From Branchiostoma floridae (Eukaryota > Chordata > Leptocardii > Amphioxiformes > Branchiostomatidae), in the NCBI RefSeq assembly GCF_000003815.2, contig NC_049984.1, positions 27,472,008 to 27,536,007 of the forward strand: 64,000 nt of DNA, given 5' to 3'. Below, in pieces: positions 1 to 12,091 of the stretch; the first letter of the stretch is position 1; every line of letters begins with the position of its first letter. A model generated the notes under the pieces. The model searched no databases and had not been told where the DNA came from. It saw only the letters and a list, made by a program, of their open reading frames with translations. The translations under genes were made by a program, and so were the position numbers.

Positions 1-48
1 TTTTGACAAAACAAGTTATTTCTCTTAAAGATAACGGGGAAAGAAAAA

Positions 49-110
49 CCAAGGAGCTTTTATATCAGATGGCCATCTGATATAAAAGCTCTGATATAAA
101 AGCTCCTTGG
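49..110. repeat. Perfect palindrome with an added arm copy
   Basis: Bases 54-91 form a perfect 38-bp palindrome centred at 72/73. The outer sequence 49-69 is also an exact 21-bp inverted match of 90-110, so the left arm can pair with either of two right arms. It could be a hairpin-type MITE remnant or an inverted duplication. No gene is attached to it. Confidence 0.85.
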
Positions 111-567
111 AAAAACAAAAGTCATTGTATGTGAATGTTGAACATCAAAATCATATCATGACACTGATTGTGTACGACCTTTCGAACATGAGACTTGCAT
201 GGCACAAAAATTTATCAATATTCAAGAAGAGCATAATAATATTTCAAACAAGAAAAATGCAAATGCCCTACACTTCCACATGATTCTGCTAGATGGCGCA
301 GTTGCACATCCAACAAAGGCAACTAATGATTAATAATCCTGGCAGTAGATATTTTAAGCATAATAATTATTTTGCTTAAATAAAATGTCAGTCTTTGTTA
401 GTCCTTATCAAGTTTCAGTTCCTTCAACAACCCTGTCTGTCCTGGTTACGCATGGCGTCCACCTGCAAGACATTCTTTAATCTTCACATTCAGAATCTTT
501 TGTGTTGTGCAAACTTCAGATCCTCTTGCCCCTCTTGCTTGTTCCTTGTAATTTTGCCCATGGCAGA

Positions 568-1245
568 CACCTCAAATGACACTTCAGTGAGCTGTCATTT
601 GAGATTGACTTGTGAAACTGACTTTTCATGTACATGGAAAAGCATCAACTTTGCAAAGTCCTTTCTCTACTGTAACTTTGTCTGGTGTTTCCTTCTCTTT
701 CTGTTTTTTGTCAAGTCCTTTTCTCAAGCACCTTCTGAGTTAATACCATCTTTAGATCTCGGAGTGTTGCTGTCCATAACTCACGAAGGAGAGCTCAAAG
801 ACAAGGCGTCCATCCTGTAGCTGCAGCTGCCCTCCATGTGTACGTATGCATTCGCATCCAAGGCAGCGGCTGCCATGTATGGACACATCACAGCAGGGTA
901 CGGACTTGCACATGTTACGGGAATGACCAGTTCGACGTAATGCTCATGTTAGCTTTCCACACGATGTCCAGGTGATCTCGACTAGCCTGGGCTGGAACTG
1001 CCTAGCGGACATGACCATATATATGCTGTGGCTGAGTCTTGTGATGCTGTCATCTCACGTGACACTTCAGTAAGCTGTCCTTTGCGACTTTTGAGCTGTG
1101 CCTTGTGAAACTTAACATGCTTTTTGTCTACAACAAAAGCATCAAGACCTTTCTTTACTGCAACTTTGTCTGGTGGTTCCCTCTCTTTCTGGTTTTTGTC
1201 GAGTCCCTTTCTCCAGCATCTTCTGAGTCGATATCCGTCTTGAAG
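568..1245. repeat. Local duplication of a coding-like segment (two diverged copies)
   Basis: The segments at about 568-752 and 1050-1240 are clearly related, roughly 75% identical by eye, and in the same orientation. On the minus strand the right copy is open from 1287 to 982 and encodes a lysine-rich stretch (WRKGLDKNQKEREPPDKV). In the left copy the same frame has stops. They look like duplicated exons or element pieces, one of them decayed. I do not recognise the protein. The rest of 120-2000 shows no gene I can support. Confidence 0.5.
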
Positions 1246-2493
1246 GTGGTTCACAACAGAACAGACACACCTAAGGTTTTCAAGCACATGTGTGACAGTT
1301 TTGACGTACTTTCTTTTTCGTTAGTTCCTGGCGATTTCTTGATTTGTGGCAACTAGCTTCCTGTCATGCCCATCTGTCTAGAGAGGCATAATTCCTTTTT
1401 CCTTCCAGAGATGCACCAATTCTCTCATTCTCACTCTTACCCAGCTAAACCAATGCGACAGTGTGATACTCTCCACCAGATGTCAACACACACTTCTGCT
1501 TTCAAATACAACAGCTTTGAATAGGTATTCCAACGCTACCGCGAAAACCCTCTGCCGTACGGCGATCCGTAAATTTGCTACCATCTTCCCACACCCGCGG
1601 TACAAAAACTATCCGGTTCTAGAGGCAAATTTACCCATCAAAATAAAGGATATAAGTTTCTCTTTCCTGTGATGTGTTTATTTTGCTTGTAAATTGTTTA
1701 AAACGCCAGAAATTCGTCGGTGAAAACGGCGCGCCGTAAGCGGGGAGGCCTGGGTTTCAGATCGTGGTTTCAAAACTTCCGGATGCAGCCGCCGTGACCC
1801 CTGACTTTACCGCGCTTGCGCTTCGCCGTCTTAGACCGCAGCAGAATGAAAGTTGTACCATTTGAAAGAGCACATTTCAAGCTTTAAAATGATGCCTGGA
1901 ACATGAGGAAAAATTAATTTTTCGGGGGACAAAAGTCAATTTGAAAGGAATCGTCGATCTTTAATGATAAAAATCACCGAACGAACTTTATTTTTTCTTC
2001 TTGTTCCTGGTGCCAAACTGACGACAAAAAACAGGGCTACGTTTTGATGTAATCAGCATGTTTACAGCATGCACACCAGCGAAGCGGCGAGCTGTTTTCC
2101 CCGACGATCGCCCCGATTTGGCCGGCCGGCGGCGCCGCGCGATCCTAACGCGCCAAATTTTGGGCTCCGCGCCCCTCAGAAACGGAGGATGAGTGACTGA
2201 AGCGGCACAAATAGAACATTTTTCGACGCTATGGATGAAGAATTTCAAGGTAAAATACTTGATACAACTTGTAGTGTTTGGGGGAGGGGGGCATGTTGAA
2301 GAAAATGTGCTTTTGAACAATTTTTTCTCAAGTCAATCCCAGCAATATAATTTCTATGCAGTGTTTTTTTATCCATGTTTTAGTCATGAAACTTACATGT
2401 AATGTAAAATGTTTCTTAGTAATTATTTCTTATTAATTATTCTTAGTTTATTGCTTTCTTTAGTATATTTTACATATGGATAATTTTTTTCAC

Positions 2494-2730
2494 TTTTGTT
2501 GAACTTGAGGCACCGTGGCCCGGTTAGGTGTCAGCCGGGGAACCTATGCCCAATTTTTTTTAGAAAATATCAATTGTATATTTTCAATGTCATCGTTACT
2601 GTTCGTGTGAATCATTTCTTGCCTCGTTCCAAGTCTAAAATACCACTGTGTATTTTTTTCACTTGTTGAACTTGAGGCACCGCGGGCCCCCGGTTAGGGG
2701 TGAGCCGGGGAACCTATGCCCAAATTTTTC
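2494..2730. repeat. Short direct repeat
   Basis: A block of about 60 bp beginning TTGAACTTGAGGCACCG and ending GGGGAACCTATGCCCAA occurs at about 2499-2556 and again at about 2665-2722, in the same orientation and about 165 bp apart. GC-rich cores sit in AT-rich sequence. Bases 2740-4830 hold no coding exon I can support. Confidence 0.7.
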
Positions 2731-4835
2731 AAAACACGAATGGCATTTTCATTGTCAACGTGAAAAAATTGTGCAACCAGATTGTGTATTCTTTGTCAGA
2801 TTTTGCCAAGTGATTTTTTGCTCGACTTTTCTGGTGTAGCAAAAATCATAAATCTGTACTTACCTGCAATATCATATTCTTGTCTCTACTATCAGCCAGG
2901 TTCCTACTGACCGGGCGAGGTTGACGCAGTTGGTACTGAGGTTCAGTCGCAGAAGATGGCTCAGAAACAGTGACACTTACCTCCTTCCATCTTGTTGCAG
3001 GTATTTATCTACTTAATGATAATAAGTTAATCTATTCCTTACCCCAACTTGCCTGTCTTTCTTTATTGAATTCTTTATTTCATTATTGGATCATTCTGAT
3101 CCTTTCGTCACAAGAAAGAAAGAAGTCATAAGTCATAAGAAAGATGATGATGTAGATGAACATCAGACGTGGTACTGGAGTAGGTCGTCATCCCCTCAGA
3201 TGTAAGAACATTATCACCATGGTAGACATGTTAATCATAAAACTCAAATAATTTTGTTTTCCAGGTGGAATGTAGATTGTACCAACTCCCAGATGTAGCT
3301 GATATAAGACCGGAGAGCGGAGCGGAGATATTGAATGGTAGAGGTCAAACATAATGTTGACAAGTTGTGCAGCCAGTTCCATTATCAGCATTAAGTTTGT
3401 TTAAAGAATACTGTTGCTACCACAGAGAATGATAAGTAAGCTGTGAAAAGTTGTTTACCTTGAATTATTATGTACTAGTATAGTATTGATTAAATAAGGA
3501 GAAGTACATGTACCGGTACCTGCAAGTACATCAAAGAAATCTGTATCGATTGTATGTATTCTGAAGACAGCCTTTGACCTTGAAAAATGTTGAACTTATC
3601 CTAATAATTTAGTGTTTTCACAATGTCTACATATTGATATTTTATCTCTTATTAGTACTAACATCTGTCTTCTATATTTTATTATACAATTACAAGTGTA
3701 AAGTTGTACTGTTGATGCTGTGTAACATCATGACTTAACATGAAAATAATGCGACATATTCACACACTTACCTTTCACCTTGACCAAGTTGACCTTGTTA
3801 TAAGGCAATTAATATTGCTGATATTCTATGGATGTGACATTGTTGGTATATTTGTTGTGTACATTGCAAAAGTATATGAAGCATGATATTTAATCTTCTG
3901 CAATGCGACTCAACTGGTGCAAAAAACACCATTGACCGTAACCCAAAATGTGAACTTTTAAACCCAAATTTACTTATTTTTTAAAGAATTACAGGTAAGA
4001 TGACAATTATTGTGTGAAAGGACACCAGTGGGTGCTGTTATGTGTAAAATATTGAAGGAGAGGGTTGTTCCTGTCAAGAGATACAAGTGTGTGATCTTTG
4101 GAGGATTTTTCCTTCTCCAGGGGTCAAAGGTCACGGTGCCACCTGTGTAATTTGTTGTGAAATGCATACTTCGACCCTGTGTAAAAACATAATAAAATGA
4201 CATGAATGTTCAGAACTCTGTGGAGTGATTCTATGTAGTACATATTACAGGGAAATAAGATAAAACAAGCTTTGCAGCCTTTACTTACCTTTTCATCAAC
4301 CCTCAAAAAAGGTATTTTGTTAATTTTCATAGTTTATCGCGCAGCCGGCCATATCTGAGGGTAGGTTTTGGCAACTTTGTGGAGCCATATCTCAGCAACC
4401 CTTCAAGATATTTGCTTCATTTAAAAAGCATTTTACTCCTCTTGGTTAGCTCTTTCAGAAACAGTAAAAACAGTCATTGTATTGTGTTTTTGAAATTTTG
4501 GTTGGAATACCTAGTATTAGTGTCACTTCTTTAGGTATGAGTTCCTGTGTTAGGGTACTGTAAGTCTTGAAACTTCTGCTGTAGTTTATTTCCAGTATTG
4601 CTGTGACCTCTCCACTGCAAATTCATGGCACCATCAAAATATCCTTTGTATGGCTGCTGTACTACAGAATTAACTTTTAAACCATTAGTTTAAAACATTA
4701 CAAAAACATCCTTTTCCCTCCTACCAAGAAAGTTGATGAATTACATTAAATTACGTAATATTTGAGTATCGTATCATGTAATACCCACACAGTATACATA
4801 CATGACTTAGAATAACACTGTTTGTATTTAACCAG

Positions 4836-5705
4836 TATTGCAGACAACCTCCCCTCTGCTACAAGGTTTGAGATGCTGGACACAGGACAAGTCATGTATG
4901 AGCACGGCTACAGAATCGGATATGTGGTGGACAATGTGGTACGTTCTGCTCTCACCCAGGATTTTGAACTTCTTACCAACTTCTATTATTCATCTGTTCA
5001 AGTGCTACATGGAATTCAAGTAGAATCTTACAAGTAGTTGATAATAGTGCTTATGACATGACCATTATTGTGATGTGAAAAAAAAGTGGCCAAAAAAGTA
5101 TTTACAGGTGACCGTAGGTGTGCTGGAACCCAGCATGCTGGAATCAATGTAGATTTCAAAGGGCAGGATTTGACATGGCAAGTTATCATTAAAATCAAAT
5201 GTTTGAATTTTTCTGTTTTCAGCCATACATCAACAACCACTTGAAGCTTGTGTTGCACTACCACACAGAAGATGAGTAAGTAATTCCCAATGCTTCTTTT
5301 TATTAGATTTTTTCATCTGTTCATGTTTTCCAGAGAAGAGTACTGTACATTTGCATGCAAAAAGTGATGAAATTGTACCAATTACAAAGTTGTGTGCAGT
5401 ACATGGATGACATGCATAGAACAACTGCATACCTCAGCTTTTGTATACATTTCTATACACGTTGAATTGATGTTATGACAAATGTTGTTCATTAGAAATT
5501 TGTATCAAAGTTAAGCAATAAAATCGCTCTGTATATGTAAGCATGGCAATGTATTCAAACTGTCACATGCACTTTTACAGAATGGAGAAAAGACACTGAC
5601 TAATAATAATTTGTTCCTTTTTTTGCTTGACGTTGTTATCTGACTTTTTTTTCTTTCTCACAGGGAAACCTTCCGAGTAGTTGGCTTTGAAGTGGAGCCA
5701 AGGAG
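4836..5705 (+). CDS. TM9SF (nonaspanin) family protein, three internal exons only
   Basis: Three plus-strand exons, 4836-4938, 5223-5275 and 5664-5705, have AG acceptors, GT donors and compatible phases. They encode IADNLPSATRFE...YEHGYRIGY, then PYINNHLKLVLHYHTEDE, then ETFRVVGFEVEPR. This matches the lumenal N-terminal domain of transmembrane 9 superfamily proteins, closest to the TM9SF4-like subgroup (SIADNLP, FEHGYRLG, HNHLSFILYYH, YRVVRFEV). These Golgi/endosomal proteins help sort membrane proteins and have nine transmembrane segments. Neither the upstream signal-peptide exons nor the downstream membrane exons are visible. The window runs into a 100-N gap at 6193, and nothing from the family appears after it. 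It is either a real gene broken by the assembly or a partial copy. Confidence 0.75.
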
Positions 5706-6192
5706 GTGGGTAGCGACTTTGTTCCTTAAGGCTACAGTCACTGTTTTTGAAAATAACTACTTTGAATAACTCTAGCTATAGGAATGAAAGGCACTTCTTC
5801 ACTCTATCATATTTGGTCACAATCCCTCCATCATGCCCCTGTTACACAGCAGGGAAATTGATCAGCGGACAAATCTGCAAGCTCTAAATGACATTTTTAG
5901 CAGCAATGCACCCATTACCCAATGTTCTCTTGATCTTTGCACAATTGCTCCATCCACAGTGATATGCTAAATTTTCATTTGAAAATTTGATTTGAGTCTC
6001 TGTTGATTTTGAATTCAGTATCTGTACTGCAATATCAACAGAAAAAGCGAAAGCTAGTTAACTGTGCTACAGGGGCTTTAAACTGCACTGCAAAAATGTA
6101 CTCCTAACACACGTAGACTTTTGTCCAGTATGTAGAGAAGTCCACCAGTGAAATACTTTGAGATGACTTTGATATTTTTCTCCCCTCAGTAT

Positions 6193-6292
6193 NNNNNNNN
6201 NNNNNNNNNNNNNNNNNNNNNNNNNNNNNNNNNNNNNNNNNNNNNNNNNNNNNNNNNNNNNNNNNNNNNNNNNNNNNNNNNNNNNNNNNNNN
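6193..6292. other. Assembly gap (100 N)
   Basis: Exactly 100 N, probably a placeholder of unknown true size. It follows a CAG splice-like site (CCCTCAGTAT) and lies downstream of the TM9SF exons. Confidence 0.95.
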
Positions 6293-6654
6293 CTGACATC
6301 TGTGATGGATTATCTTGTTTACGTGTTGGCGGACCGGATCGGTCTACTTTGCAGTATTTTCGAACTCGTTGAACATATCATACAACTTATTTGTATTTTA
6401 CATTGTTTTAATGTGTTTCAATCCAAGAAGACGTGTTTATGATTTTTTAGTGTTAATCGACCGTGTGTATCAACTGCCCCACTCTCCACTTCTCTGTTGG
6501 CTAAAACAAATACCAGCTATTGCCAGACCTACTTGAGTTGAAGACATATCTATCGTATCAACTGGCAAAAGTAAAATTGTTACAGAACTAATCTTGGTTC
6601 TTAATGTTTCATTTCCTTTACAGAAGCTCGTGAGATGAGGCGAACATCAATCAA

Positions 6655-7019
6655 CACAATATACTGGTGCAGACCATATCAACAGATGGACACCTCCGAT
6701 AGAGAAGTGTCATACTCTGGTCGACAAAGCCAATATCTTTCTGAAATGAAGTCAGCACAGCTTACAAAATTTGATCATTTATTAAAAGGAGGTTCCCAAA
6801 TTTTTGACTACATTGAAACGTTGCCATTGGTGGCAGATAAAATCGTGACACATAACTGATGATGTCGATATTTGGCTTGTTGCAGAACATCCAACTTACT
6901 CAGGGTTTGTTAGTTAGGTCTATTGTTACAGCTGTCCAGCCTCTTGGAAACCCAGACTTCGGGGACTGTGCCTCTGGCTCAGTGGGGGCTGGTTCAGCTT
7001 AGATGGGTATGTTGGATGT
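6655..7019. repeat. Dispersed repeat pieces shared with 8.7 kb and 14.4 kb
   Basis: A block of about 38 bp (ATACTGGTGCAGA...CAACAGATGGACACCTCC) at about 6660-6698 recurs at about 8706-8744. A second block at about 6955-7019 (GGGGACTGTGCCTCTGGCTC...GGTTCAGCTT...TGTTGGATGTT) recurs at about 14395-14462. Both pairs are in the same orientation. They mark members of interspersed repeat families. I see no gene between 6300 and 8060 apart from short open frames without recognisable features. Confidence 0.6.
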
Positions 7020-8065
7020 TTGGACAATTGAAAGTTCACTTTACTACAAAAAGTTATAGATTACAGCATTGACGATTTTGTCAAACGCCAAGTACACTGC
7101 CATCACCTGAACAACAGAAGCTAGTAACATCCTGGATTTGGTCCACAGTATATACAATGTCATAACTTTTCCGTCCCTTTTCAAGTCGATCATCTCCCAA
7201 CTTAACAGGTCTGTTTTTCTTGTAAGCAACAAAAAGAGCTTCCTGCTCGAGGTCTTCAAGCTGTACTGATCTGACTCTGAGGTGTGTTAGAATTCTGCAT
7301 TTCGACCCCTGCTTTCTTTATCAGAGGGTAGGTTATTAGCATTTGAGTGTTAAAAAGATCAACATGTCGCAACATCTTTTCAAGTCATATCTGGCAACTA
7401 ATGGGGTTATCTGCATTTAGCTCAAAACTTTCATTTAGAGCCATAATAGATACAACACAACAATTTAGGTATAAGTTTATATTAAAACAAAGAAAACAAT
7501 ACAATGTGGCGTACCAGAAGGCTGTAGGACAAGTAACAACAAATGATAACAACCAGAATTCTGATGGTAATAGCCTTGTCTTGTCAAATCAGTTTCCTAA
7601 AAGATTGTCAGCCAACGTATTTAGAACTGGAGGCTGGGATGAAGCTTGGTGGAAAATTATACGCAAATACACCACACAGTAGTTGACTTACTACATGGCT
7701 ATATATAGGTGATTTCATGCACATCTGTATTTTCTTCCGGTATGAACGTTGACCATCAATTTTTATATTGGTCAATCCGTCTGAAGATTATATGACTATC
7801 GTACACATACCCTCTGTTCCGCTTCTTGGTTTCATAATATCTTCGGCGTCTACCATTCAGTGTGATTTTCTTGCATGCCAGTTGCCTTGCACGGTGGTCA
7901 TCTATCACTGGCAACAGCGGTAATACTCTTCTGACAGTTTCTTTGATCAGCAAGCGGTCAGCGATCGCTCCGGTGAGCAGTTTTTTGTTGGAGACGACAT
8001 CCCATGCTTCACGAGCGAATTTCTTTAAATGAGAAAACATTGATGTTGTAAAACGGGTATGAATT

Positions 8066-8470
8066 TCAATTACATCTGAAGGTTTTATTACTGGTAATTG
8101 GATGATAGATATCGGCAGTAACTACTACTAGTACTACAAAGGTATCGAAGGTTGATTGGGATAATTGATGCCTCGCGTACGCCTTCAGCTGCTGCGTGAG
8201 TGCCCTTTCACGCAAGCCGTTAATGAACCGGTCGCGCATAGCCCGGTCCCGGTCCTGGTCCTGCACACTACCTGGTCATCACCTCTCGACCCGCCTCAGC
8301 AGCTCCTGCAAGGCAAGACCGTATCCTCGGTAGGTCTCGTCCGGCCTCTTCTCCCGTCTATAGAATTTAGCCAGCAAGGTGGTACTAGCCGCGGGGTCCC
8401 AATATGCCACCCACAACACGCGGATGAGGGAATCCACGTCCGTTTTCTCACTCGGTGTGACGCAGGCCAC
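8066..8470 (-). pseudogene. Ty3/gypsy-like Gag fragment
   Basis: Two overlapping minus-strand frames give a Gag-like reading. From 8470 comes LLAKFYRREKRPDETYRGYG...LQELLRRVE, and in another frame from 8266 comes DRDRAMRDRFINGLRERAL. This follows the retrotransposon Gag domain pattern (F..R.Q...E....Y...L..L....; ....D..F..GL....L...L). The order is right but a frame change is needed, so the copy is broken. No LTR pair was found around it. It is probably part of the same relic as the reverse-transcriptase piece at 8.65 kb. Confidence 0.55.
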
Positions 8471-8639
8471 CTCTCGTTTTGCATCCCCCTCTTAGTGACA
8501 CAAAATCAAGTTAGCCCTCTGGCTTGATGGCGTGCGCCACGAATTGAGTGTACGCTCGACGTCCTCCCACCATTCTTCGAAAAGGTATGCTGGGTCCTTT
8601 CCCGAAGACTGACTCTGAAACGCTTATTTAGTTCCTCAA

Positions 8640-8707
8640 CTGTGGGTCCGTGCACTAATATGTAATCTATGATGACTTCGACTCCCTCGAGACCTCCAAC
8701 AAGGGTA
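8640..8707 (-). pseudogene. Ty3/gypsy reverse transcriptase fragment, mutated active site
   Basis: The minus strand reads GLEGVEVIIDYILVHGPTVE followed by ELNKRF. This fits the gypsy RT block that normally carries the DD catalytic pair (..GVE.I.DDILVHG...EEH..RL). Here the second Asp is Tyr, which would inactivate the enzyme. Only this short piece is visible. Confidence 0.55.
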
Positions 8708-8755
8708 TACTGGTGCAGAAAATATCAACAGATGGACACCTCCATTCCTCATCTC

Positions 8756-9914
8756 CTAAGTGGCATTTCCACCCTTGAAGACATCCAGGTCCAGATTGAA
8801 GACGAGCTTGCGGTGATTCCGCTTGTTGTGTTGGACACAGTCCTGTTTATTCACCGGTGGATGGCCAGCCTGGCGCAGGGCTTCGTTTGTGCCGTTCACA
8901 TTTCCACTGTCGTTGTCTGCACACAGTGTGTCTGGTACCAATCCATTGTGCAAAAGAGCCTCTGTGTTTTCCTTTGCCAACTTGTGCTCACTGGCTCCCA
9001 TTTTCTCGATCGGAGTGAACGTTTGTGAGCATTTGGCATGAAACGCCGGCCTTGTCCTCGGTCGATTTTTCGCAGATTTTGCAATGCTGTTGTGCGGTAC
9101 ACAGTCCCAAAATCATGCTCATGTTTTGGTTCAGCCTCAAACAGAGCGCATTCTTACTGAGTACCGCCGATACCTAGCTTTGTAAGAGCCACAGCAAACT
9201 TAACATTCGTTTTTGCCGGCTTCCTCTTCCTCTTCCGGTTGAAGCGACCGCAATCATCTCGTTGATTATTCTGTCGCTTATGGGTGGTCAAGGGTCGAGG
9301 CCACCGGCCAAGGTTTTAGGTTGTCACATACGCTCGGAGACGATTGAGATGGTAGAGGCTTCGACAGCCACTTGTGGTAGCAGGTTCCAATCACTTATAG
9401 TGCGCGGCAAGAAAGAGGCCTTACGGTACAATGTCTTACAAACAGGTCGAACCAACTGCCTGTCATGAGAACGGCTTTCGCCCCCTCTTCCTGCCAGGAA
9501 AACTCGGCCTCTTCATACAGCTTAACCGGACCAAACACGAACCCGCACTTGGTACATGTCAAGCTCTCCTCGCAATCGAACCCGCGCCGGGTCTCGCCCG
9601 AGGTCGGAAAGGCGCACAGACGGCTGCATCGAGGATGCTCCTCAATTTCGCCAGGAGAGAACCAACCTTAGCCCCTGAACATTACCGTCGTCTTCGATTT
9701 TCTTAGCCTCAACTAACTTCTCGATGTCGGTCGGTTCCGTGGGTAAGGGACGGAGCCTACCTGGTGTCGGATTGGCACCAGGATTGTCAGACGCCAAGGT
9801 CCACACGTCTCTCTTGTGGCGACGAATTTCTTTGACGTTGCTGTTGAGCTCTTCTTCAGTCAGGGTCTGCTTCTTTTGGTAGAGGACTGCCGTTTGGTCC
9901 AAACTGCCCGGCAT
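8756..9914 (-). pseudogene. Decayed Mutator-like transposase relic
   Basis: Several minus-strand frames give parts of one metazoan transposase type. From 9914 there is a Glu/Lys-rich stretch. At about 9610-9440 there is GFDCEESLTCTKCGFVFGP, with a CxxC pair, then KLYEEAEFSW. At about 9035-8760 there is LVPDTLCADNDSGNVNGTNE followed by ALRQAG and KQDCVQHNKRNHRK, the D.DS...C..H type of motif in Mutator-like DDE proteins. A second copy of this last block lies at about 26885-27045. Frame changes separate the parts. The family name comes from remembered motifs and is uncertain. Confidence 0.45.
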
Positions 9915-10859
9915 TATTCTATTATCATTGATGAACCAGTCTTGTTACTTCTAACATGCAAGTGCAAGGATCGGTTTGGCAGACAACCCTTTTGTCTTGT
10001 AGAATAGGACTGGCAGACAGGGAATTAACACAAGAACCAGAGACTACACACCAAAGACTGCTACATGCATGCATGATATGCAAGGTGTGAACGCGAGTCG
10101 TAATAAGACAAACATCACTGTTGCTAAGGGCACTTGCTATACATACATAGTAGTAAAGATGATATTCAATATTCTCCTAAAATTCCAAATATACCATTGT
10201 TACATCCGCTACAGAGTGCTGACCTGCAGCAGCTGATCAACTGCAGCAGCTGGGTAGCCTGGCTCTCCTACTTTGATTCCATGTTTGTCATCAGGGAAGA
10301 CGAGTGCAGTATGTTGTCTGAACATTAATGCCAATTCTTTCATGCAGTGAAAGATCGCAGCAGCATAGTGGCAGTCTCCGTGGTCGTGATTCAACTGCCG
10401 ACATTGTTTTGTGGTCATGAATTGCAGCCAGCGCAGAATGTTTGAAGTTTGTGGAGAGTTTCGCCTTGTGATGAGGCTTCTAAACTTGCTGAGGGTGTCG
10501 ACAATTCTACGCAAGAAAGTTCTTCTGCCGTTGAAAACCCACATGCTCAATTAAGCTTCCCTGTGAGGTGCTGCAGTAGCGCGAGTTCTTTTTAGGTACC
10601 CGCGGTGGTGTTGCTACCGACCCTATGTACATTCCAGAAGCCAAAGGAAATAGCATGGCTTTTGGAGGCAGTTCTAGAGTTCCTGTTTCTCTTGTTGTAT
10701 GTCATGTTTTCTGGGCGACAATGTGTAGAGAGGATACTCTGTCCAATTTGCCACGCTTTAACCTTATCAGATTGAGACATTCGCCCTATATATGATCTCA
10801 CCCCTCGTCATACCCTTGAGAAACTTCGATACAGCTTAACTTAACTAAACTACGAAAGG

Positions 10860-11290
10860 TTTAAACAAGCAAACACACAAACCAACACAAACATGTTCTT
10901 GGAAAACAACACAACATCATCATATCATGCATATACGTCACATGTCCGTATATCTCACGCCAATAAAAAAAAAACACAACAGAATACTGTAACTCTGTCT
11001 AAAACCAACATAGCACACTCGTCACGGCCCCTTCCTCATACTCAACATCAACATCAAATTCAAAAGAAACTCAACAACAAACCTGACAAGCTCATCAAAT
11101 CAAATCAACGAAAACATTAAACATCGCAATAACAGGACAAGGTCTCATCCACTTCTAATACCTTCCAAATGCACATCCTCAGCTAAAGACATCATACTTT
11201 TGCCCAACTACGTTCTCTATAACATTTCAACTTCGTTGTACTAGGCGAGCCTACACGCATTCACAACCACAAAAGTCCGCCCTGCTCTAC
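10860..11290. repeat. Strand-asymmetric A/C-rich low-complexity DNA
   Basis: The plus strand is rich in A and C with very few G (many CACAAC/CAACA words) from about 10860 to 11290. Open frames here reflect composition, not genes. Bases 9915-10860 hold only short open frames without recognised motifs, including a minus-strand frame at 10550-10209. Confidence 0.55.
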
Positions 11291-11319
11291 AATAGAAAAT
11301 ATTGTCCTGTCGTCAAAGA

Positions 11320-11580
11320 CTACCTCGTCAACGCAATGATGAACACCATTACGCCTACCTTCTTCTCCTCCACTCCCAACATCTCCTGCAAGACCTTGTG
11401 ATACATGATAGCACCCCGCAAAGTGGAGATCTTCGTCACTTTGTGAGGAGTGTCGAAAGCCTCATCAGGCAATATACCCCTCAAACGCTGCATAGCACTT
11501 CTAATCTCCGACGAATAGCGTAACTGCCGACGGTTAATCTTCACCCTGTCCTCAGGCAAAATCTTCCGGCCTGGCGGCAT
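11320..11580 (-). CDS. Small bHLH-like protein or first exon of one
   Basis: Starts at ATG 11580 and reads 86 residues. Residues about 12-60 look like a basic helix-loop-helix domain: a basic start (DRVKINRRQLRYSSE), helix 1 (IRSAMQRLRGILP), a loop with Pro and Lys, and helix 2 (VTKISTLRGAIMYHKVLQEML). The K[IL]S.[LV].TLR.AI spacing at the start of helix 2 is characteristic. Such proteins dimerise and bind E-box DNA, but the usual basic-region Glu-Arg contacts are not clear, so DNA binding is doubtful. After EEKK there is a possible donor (AAG|GTAGGC near 11360), so the last residues may be intron and the gene may continue. I cannot assign a named family. Confidence 0.55.
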   Translation of the reverse strand: MPPGRKILPEDRVKINRRQLRYSSEIRSAMQRLRGILPDEAFDTPHKVTKISTLRGAIMYHKVLQEMLGVEEKKVGVMVFIIALTR

Positions 11581-12091
11581 CGTGACATTTGCAGTGAATG
11601 GGACATGTCAAACCCAAAGACCTCGTCACGCTTAATGTGGATCAGGTTGTAACCTTATCTCTTAATTAATAGACCCAAGACACTTTACTCATTACACACT
11701 ACTGCAAATGTTAGCTCATGGTGAGGTTCAAATAGCACAGTTGGGTCCTGCTGTTTGTGGTTGATAGATTTATGAACATCATCCGGATATAGATATATTC
11801 AGCATGCGAAGCATTCTATAATTGTCATTGGACAGGAAATTAAGATCAACTCCTCTCTTTAGTTTGACAAAAGAGCTTCATCCTCCTCTGTTGTTGCTTT
11901 GCGTTTCCTCCCCCTTCGTTTCTTTGATGACACTACGTGTTTAAAGACACCAGACCGTAAGTTCCCTTCATGATTTTTATCTTATGGTGAACCTATGGGT
12001 GAAATACACAGAAATGAATAATCGATTTTGTTTTGATACGTAGATGATATTAAATGTAGAACAGTTTGTATATATTAGAATTTATCCTTAC

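Noticed and set aside
395-820. 141-codon plus-strand frame rich in Phe, Leu and Cys (membrane-like)
   Set aside because: The antisense of a lysine/glutamate-rich duplicated segment; hydrophobicity follows from the complementary strand and the paralogous copy does not keep this frame.
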